Positions 58,061 to 64,000 of a DNA stretch of 64,000 bases are shown here, one piece after another. The position numbers and the translations under genes are program-made. This DNA is from Costus lasius (taxonomy: Eukaryota > Streptophyta > Magnoliopsida > Zingiberales > Costaceae): the NCBI GenBank assembly GCA_027563935.2, contig CM050449.1, forward strand, positions 89,504,371 to 89,568,370, in the 5' to 3' direction. Numbering within the stretch: the first letter of the stretch is position 1; each line of letters starts with the position of its first letter. The notes below the pieces were generated by a model. It was not told the DNA's origin. It worked only from the letters and a program-made list of their open reading frames with translations, and did not search any database.

Positions 58061-58468
58061 GAGGAGTCGCCCATTTATAAAACTGCTAGTAGTACATTTG
58101 GAAATAAATTTGCAATTTCACTAAGGAATATGATTGCACAAAGTGAGAAATTTTATAAAGTTTTCTTAGTTCTAAAATTTTAAAATTTGTTACATGCATT
58201 ATTGCATAATAATATCTTTTTGGATTTGTAGCACAATAGAAGTGAATGTATAAATTGTTAGCTCCAAATTTATAACAACTAGCCATAAGGATCTTGAACT
58301 TGATATGCAGTGATGTGAACGCAATTGAAGTGTGTTTGAGTAAGTAATTTATCAATTAACAATTTGTTAGTAGTTAATAGTTTATCACTTGTAGAATTTT
58401 GTTAATGATTTATTTAACATTTTTTTGGATATTCATTCTAAAGAAAAGAATAGACTTAGCATAGTCGT

Positions 58469-59019
58469 GTTTACTAGGGGGGATGGAAATATAGTGGCAA
58501 GGGAAAAATAAGGGGAAGAATTTGACAAAGGAAGGGATTATGGGTCACATGAACCAACTCTGATGGGAGAAAAAGGAGTCAACGATGAGCGGCAAGAGGG
58601 TGAGCAGGCTAGGTGGCGGCATTGACAAACGGGTGAAGCAGTGGCAAGTGGACGAGCGCCGAGCAGGCGAGGCAGTGGCTATGGCTAGTGGGAGAGGCAG
58701 CAAGTGGGTGAGCAACAGTGCAAGCTGTAGTGGCGAGCGGGCGAGGCAGTGGCAGTGGCGAGCAGGCAAGGTAGTGGTGGTGGCGAGCAAGAGAGGCAAC
58801 GGCGATAATGAGCAGGCGAGCAACTCCGAAGGAAGAACGACACTATAGTGTGGGTTTAGCAATGAAGAGCAATCTGTCTGATTTGGGCATATTCAGAAAC
58901 AAAGGAAAACTAGAGTATTTTCCTTCCCAATTTCCTTCGTTAGATTTTTGTTCGCTCTAGTAAACGAGGGAAAGAGCCAGAATCCATCATTTCCCTCCTC
59001 CTTTCCTACCAAGTAAACA
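58469..59019. mobile_element. Putative terminal-inverted-repeat element, 551 bp
   Basis: The left end TGTTTACTAGGGGGGATGGAAA and the inverted right end TGTTTACTTGGTAGGAAAGG are similar. The centre (58590-58830) is a GC-rich repeat of 'gcgagcaggcgaggcagtgg' words. No certain target duplication. A 'gggaaa/tttccc' subterminal similarity supports the element. Confidence 0.45.
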
Positions 59020-60657
59020 AAGTGAAAAATTTAGTTAATATCAAATATAATCAAGCATTGCTCAGAAGATAGAATGATGAAATTGACCTAATCTCACTTA
59101 ATGATATTGATGAAGATGTTTATAGGGATTTAGGATTTGCCTAAGAACATTTAGGCAAAGATTCATAAAAAGAAAGGGATCTTGTTTCCTTGTGGGTAAG
59201 GAAAAACTGGAAGAAAGGAAAGTAAGAAGGGAAAGAATATAAGAAAGAAAGAAAAGTGATCATGTGGAATCCACATGATCATGGTCCAACCGTGTGTGAG
59301 CAAAGCAAGCGAATGCAGAGGCAATGGCTGCAGCCGAGGGGTGGGCGAAGTAGGCAAAGGCAGCAAATGGGGAGCATTATTAGTGATGACCTAGTCTATA
59401 ATTTCTTCTCCGATATATAATATCATATAGCATATCAAAAAATTTCTTAGATATTTTAGAAATATTGCATGTATGAGAACATGATTAAAAGATAGAACGT
59501 GTAGGGCTATTTACTAGAAAATTATAAATTGATCTTCTCTTCCCATTAGCCCACCCATTAATATGTATTGAGCAACTATTTTTCTTCCACTCAACTTTGT
59601 GAGCCTCAAGTATATTAAGTGATTTGTTCACTTATTTTTTAAAAAAATATTTCTCTATTCTTATGGTAAGTAGGAGGTTTGAAATCAATACCATGTCCTG
59701 CAACCAAGGATTAAAAAGTTGCTTCCTACTTGGTAGGATAGTCAGTTTGTACTAGTCCGAGCAAGGGCCAGCAGATACCAAGTTATTAAAAAAGAGCAAA
59801 GTAGGAAGAGGTCACAAGGCTCACTGTAGCGAAAGTTGTGGACCGAAGAGGAAGAAGTTATTCATAGTGGGAATAGCCGAGGAAGGAAGAGGCGACGATT
59901 CATAGCAAGTGAAGCTACTCATGGGAGAACTCACAATGAGTGTTGAGCTTCTTCTTCCACAAATTAGATATCTCTTACCAAAAGAATTAGTAATTGTTTT
60001 CTCTTCTTTTTTGAAATATTTTCTTCAATTACATTCACATTCTCTTCTTCGGATTATTGAGCAATTCTATCTTTTATACGGGAGCTTACTATAAATTGTC
60101 AATTTCTAATTCATAGTCCTAACCAATATCTGATATGCTTCTTGATGTATTTTTCCTCTTGGATTATTGTTAGATCTATTGGGGACTTAGATATTTCATA
60201 CTGACAAGATATTACTTTAAATGCATTATGTGGGCATCCATGCATATGGTATTTTAGTGAATGCATAGCTTGTTGTGGCAACGCTTTAACTAATGAGAAT
60301 GCTGCACTCTGAGATTAACATTATGTGGTTTGAGCCACAAAATGATGATTGAATTCAAAAGATTTAATAAAATTTATAGTAGTTAAGAACTTATAGAGTA
60401 TGCGAGGTTAGGGCAATGATTGTAAAAGATGGCATTTTAAAGTTTTATAAGCTGAAAGGAGGAGTAAAGTTGTATAAATGATTGCGAAAACTAGTGATTG
60501 TTTGATACAACTTGTCTATGGGTAGGAAGCTAGTCACTCTATTATCTCAGTCAAAGTGTACTGTGTGGTCTATATCTTGATCCATGGTGAGATCGGTGTG
60601 CTTATTTGGTATGGATCAATCGGTAAGAACCTTAGTTGTTGATAACAAAACCTATGG

Positions 60658-60658
<1 letters not shown>

Positions 60659-60734
<76 letters not shown>
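60659..60734. repeat. (TA)38 microsatellite
   Basis: Pure TA run of about 76 bp within intron 3; likely highly polymorphic. Confidence 0.95.
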
Positions 60735-60736
<2 letters not shown>

Positions 60737-62130
60737 CTCTTGAGACTATCCTAGCACGACCTAATATTTATTATTTGACTTGGAGTTCATCTAGATTTGA
60801 CTCGTTGAGGTTTAGAATTAGGCAAGAGAGAGCTGTGAAAGCTGATGATGAGAAATAGTGCACTCGAGCACAAAAGTGGAGATGTGATTGGTAGTCTAAT
60901 GTAGTCAAGACAAGCATATGTAATGATGGAATATGAAGCCGACTCAAGCATAGATAATAGATAATGAGGGAAGATGGTGGTTCATAGTGCTCGTGGAGGG
61001 TGTTATGAATTGCTAGTGGACATTGTTTGCAGGTTGTAGCATACGCGCATGAGGAAGGAAGTGGGAGGCGAAAAGAACCAAAGAAGCGGAGAGAAATTCA
61101 GTTATAATATCAATTTGATTCATCAGTGTAAGGGATTAGAAATTTAATTTTAGAATATCATGCAAAGTACATAGTACGGTCCAAGCCTTTTTTAGGCTCT
61201 AGACTATTAGTAAAACATAAGTGTCCACTAAACTGCTATCACCATTAAATCAATCTACTAGTCAAAACCACTATATAATATACCATCACTAATATCACTA
61301 CCCACTGACAATAGTATATATCCAACTAAATCTACTAACAATAATTAACTCATCTCCAACTGCATCACATCATGCACTTAAAATTGCTCTAACATCTTCT
61401 GTATTTGATCAGTTCCTATTATTTGATGTTAGCTAGGTAATTTCTGAGGTAAAACTGGATGATTCGTATTCATATTGACCACAGTTGATACTTTTGTTAT
61501 TGTGTTTTTTTTACCTCGACTTGTATGTGAGGCTTACTACTTAATATAGATTTCAGTAGTGATTCTCCTTGTTACATTAATTACATTAATTTTTCTCCAT
61601 TGTTATATTGTTATTTTATTTAATAATAGTTTAAAAAATCAGTGATAGTGAAGGAAGCTCATGAAATTAGGTAGGAGCCAAGAATATGTCGATAACTAAC
61701 GGATTCAATATAACTCCGAGAGTTAAAAATATGCCTATTGAGTATTGACATTCAAGTTTATGGGAGTTACATATTCTCAACTTAACTGAATTTGATTGAT
61801 TTTGAAGTCAGTTGGGAATTGACACTGTTTTCCGAGGGACAACTGGATGAAATGGAAAGAACTCCAAGCTTTCTCTTGTATTCTAATTTCTAGGTGGGAA
61901 AGGAAAATGGAGGGAAAAATATATCTTTTCCTCTCATTTTGTTTCTGCCCAAGGCCCGCAGAAAGGACAGTCAGACGCATGGGCTCTCTTCTTTGACCTC
62001 AACTCTCGTGGCTGGCATCTAGCTTCCAGTTTTCTCCCACAGTGGAAAACTTCCCTGATGCTTCAAGAAGCCCGCAGCATTTCTTCCTCATCACCCTGAT
62101 GCATAGTTTTCTCCCTCATCTCCTTGACAG

Positions 62131-62132
<2 letters not shown>

Positions 62133-62182
<50 letters not shown>
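62133..62182. repeat. (CT)25 microsatellite
   Basis: Pure CT run of 50 bp within a pyrimidine-rich part of intron 3. The surrounding 62030-62900 contains loosely repeated 'gcatagttttctccctcatct' words. Confidence 0.95.
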
Positions 62183-62185
<3 letters not shown>

Positions 62186-63839
62186 TTCTTCTCCTTAAAT
62201 GTATAGTTTTCTTCCCTCATCTTGCATAGAAACCTATGGTGAGCTTCCCTACCCCTTGAGCTCTCCACTCCACTTGGCTTCTTCTACAACCAATTGATAT
62301 TGGGAAACTTATCTTCCTCTTTAGTTGCCTTACTAGCTTCCATGAAATGCATGGTTTTCTCTCAACAAGAGCTTTTTTAACACGCAATGCATCTCTCTTG
62401 TCTTGGTATGTCTAGTATCGCTATGTCTGGTGCTACGTATTGGTTTGAGATAGAACCAGCACTGATCCTGACTAAGATTTTAAACCTTCACTAAGAGGAC
62501 CTTAATCTTTCTCTTCGATTTGGCTTACAAACTTCTCTAACACACATAGTTCTCTCCTACAGTGGTTATGAGCGACAAGCTTTCCAAATGTGTGGTATGT
62601 CTCCCCCATCTCAAATTTTCTCCTTGACGTACTTCTATGACAATGAGTCTCCTTTGTCTCCGTGCTTTCCTGGTGTGTGCAGTTTTCACTTGTTACATTG
62701 AGCTCCTATGATGCTTGTATCTCCCACATCCCATAGAGAAGCCCCCAATTTTCTCCATGGCAATGCGTCTCCCTCATCTTGGTGCTCCCTTTACTAACTT
62801 ACTAAACATCCACAATTTTCTCGCATGTCCCTGACACATGCAGCAAAATAGGCAAACGGAGTCACGGGCAACAATGCTTCTAGGAAACACATTGTTGTTA
62901 ATTGTGCTTCTAAGAGTCACAGGCAACATGAATTGAGCAAAATATCAATCATGTGTTTACACGTGATAGATATTTCTTTCACCCTTCTTTTCATTCCTCA
63001 GCAATTTTTTTTACCCTCCTAGGAAACACAATGTTAATGTTTTATTTGTATAATTCCATCAAACTGAACTCAGTCAATAACTTGGCATTACTTCTAATTG
63101 AGGTTTACCAAAATATTGATTGAACCCTCAAAAGGATCGCATAAAAGATCAGTCACTTCACTAACCAGCACTAGTCAGTTTGTAATTTGTACATCATTAC
63201 TGACCTAAATATGCCGATCTGTAAATGCAGTTGGTAAAAATCTACTTTCTTGTAGCGTTTCTTACACCATCTCATCATAGGAGCTATTTCCATGTTGAGA
63301 TGCCACGCTGCATAATGTTTGCCTGTGATCAGTCATCAGTCTTAATCCAATTTACTGCTGATTAATAGCATTCAAACTTCTCAAATTGTTACATATAAAT
63401 TAGTTGTAAAGATCTCGATGACCTGTAGTTTATTTTGTAAAGAACGTTTTAAAGGCTTTTGTTGAAGAAATGTACCTTAGTTGTGTTACTTTTGCTTATA
63501 TCCACTAGCACAAATACTAATGGCAATGATTTTTCAAATTGTATGGTTACTCTGTCCATATAAATCCATCAAAGTTACAATAACTTGACAATGACCATTG
63601 ATTTCAATGCAAGTATATGAAGGTTAGTAAATAGGTGTAAATGTGCTTCTTGGGACAATAATATGTGCAGGACAAGATCCATCTTTATTTTTCGTGTTGT
63701 CATGTTTATTCATCATATATTGATTCAACTTTTTTTGACGTCACATGCAGTTTATTTGATGCCAATACCAATTATGAATTAGCTCATTATTGCTTACTTC
63801 ATTTTACAGCATTTAAACTTTGAGTGGAATGCTTTGCAG

Positions 63840-64000
63840 GGTCTCCAAAACAGTATGCCTGGTATGACAACCATTGGCCATAGTCCAACTACCCCCGGTT
63901 CCTTAATGGGTGGTGCCATTGTCAGTCCATCCCGCTTTGCTCCCACAGCCCACCTTATCCAGACCACAAACGTCCCACCTGTGCCACTGTCTGCCAACTA
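63840..64000 (+). CDS. Exon 4 (partial) of the conserved plant protein
   Basis: Acceptor GCTTTGCAG|GGTCTC, phase 0. Encodes GLQNSMPGMTTIGHSPTTPG, then GGAIVSPSRFAPTAHLIQT and VPPVPLSAN, a Pro/Ser/Thr-rich low-complexity segment continuous in style with the end of exon 3. The exon runs past the right edge. The join to exon 3 keeps frame over a distance of 18.7 kb, but an unseen short exon in between cannot be excluded. Confidence 0.78.

Larger units (their letters stand above)
45178..63839 (+). other. Intron 3 (about 18.7 kb), repeat-filled
   Basis: GTAAGT...GCTTTGCAG. No intervening exon was recognised, although a very short one could be missed. Contents are given in separate entries: 28-bp, 188-bp and 41-bp arrays, a PIF/Harbinger element, a hAT transposase pseudogene and microsatellites. 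Stretches 45178-45748, 51150-55370 and 59400-62130 are AT-rich intron sequence with scattered short repeat pieces. Confidence 0.7.

Overview
ORGANISM AND OVERALL CHARACTER. The window is nuclear DNA of a flowering plant: AT-rich, dominated by nested LTR retrotransposons and DNA transposons, with one intron-containing gene. A monocot with large TE-bloated introns (palm- or ginger-like) seems likely, but the sequence does not prove this. No prokaryotic, organellar, rRNA, tRNA or CRISPR feature was seen. LAYOUT. (1) 1-3085: two minus-strand Ty3/gypsy (Athila/Tat-type, tRNA-Asp primed) LTRs whose bodies run off the left edge. (2) 4021-13120: a complete, young Ty1/copia element 'E' on the minus strand with 1.67-kb LTRs about 1% diverged, a perfect 5-bp target duplication (GTACA), PBS, PPT and an uninterrupted gag-pol frame. 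(3) 13461-about 37400: a deep nest. An old minus-strand copia 'F' (pol piece at 13461-14480; leader, primer site and LTR at about 31690-36240) is split by a plus-strand Athila-like element 'C' (14481-about 31550: LTR, PBS, gag, protease, RT, RNase H, integrase, env-like remnant; 3' LTR not found). C is hit three times: a solo LTR in its 5' LTR (15835-17719), a hAT element carrying a PsaG gene fragment in its gag (18652-19614), and element 'B' in its protease (20656-26447). B is odd: its two LTRs are inverted, yet it is flanked by a perfect target duplication. F's LTR is itself hit by a minus-strand gypsy LTR holding a plus-strand copy of the same family. (4) 37419-38490: a hAT MITE and a hAT BED-finger remnant. 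(5) 39498-64000: the only host gene, plus strand, four exons seen (39498-39926, 44477-44590, 44899-45177, 63840 to beyond the edge), coding for a plant protein I recognise only as conserved and uncharacterised. Intron 1 is 4.55 kb, intron 2 is 308 bp, and intron 3 is about 18.7 kb and filled with repeats: a possible giant solo LTR with 28-bp, 188-bp and 41-bp tandem arrays, a PIF/Harbinger element, a decayed hAT transposase with an internal 272-bp duplication, and microsatellites. MAIN POINTS OF INTEREST. Inverted-LTR element B; an approximately 72-bp tandem module built from near-palindromic dyads that recurs in the LTRs of three different gypsy families and again near the 3' internal ends of two elements; capture of a PsaG fragment by a hAT element; a 10-nt direct repeat exactly at both splice junctions of intron 1; and an intact copia frame with no usable ATG but a plausible splice acceptor.
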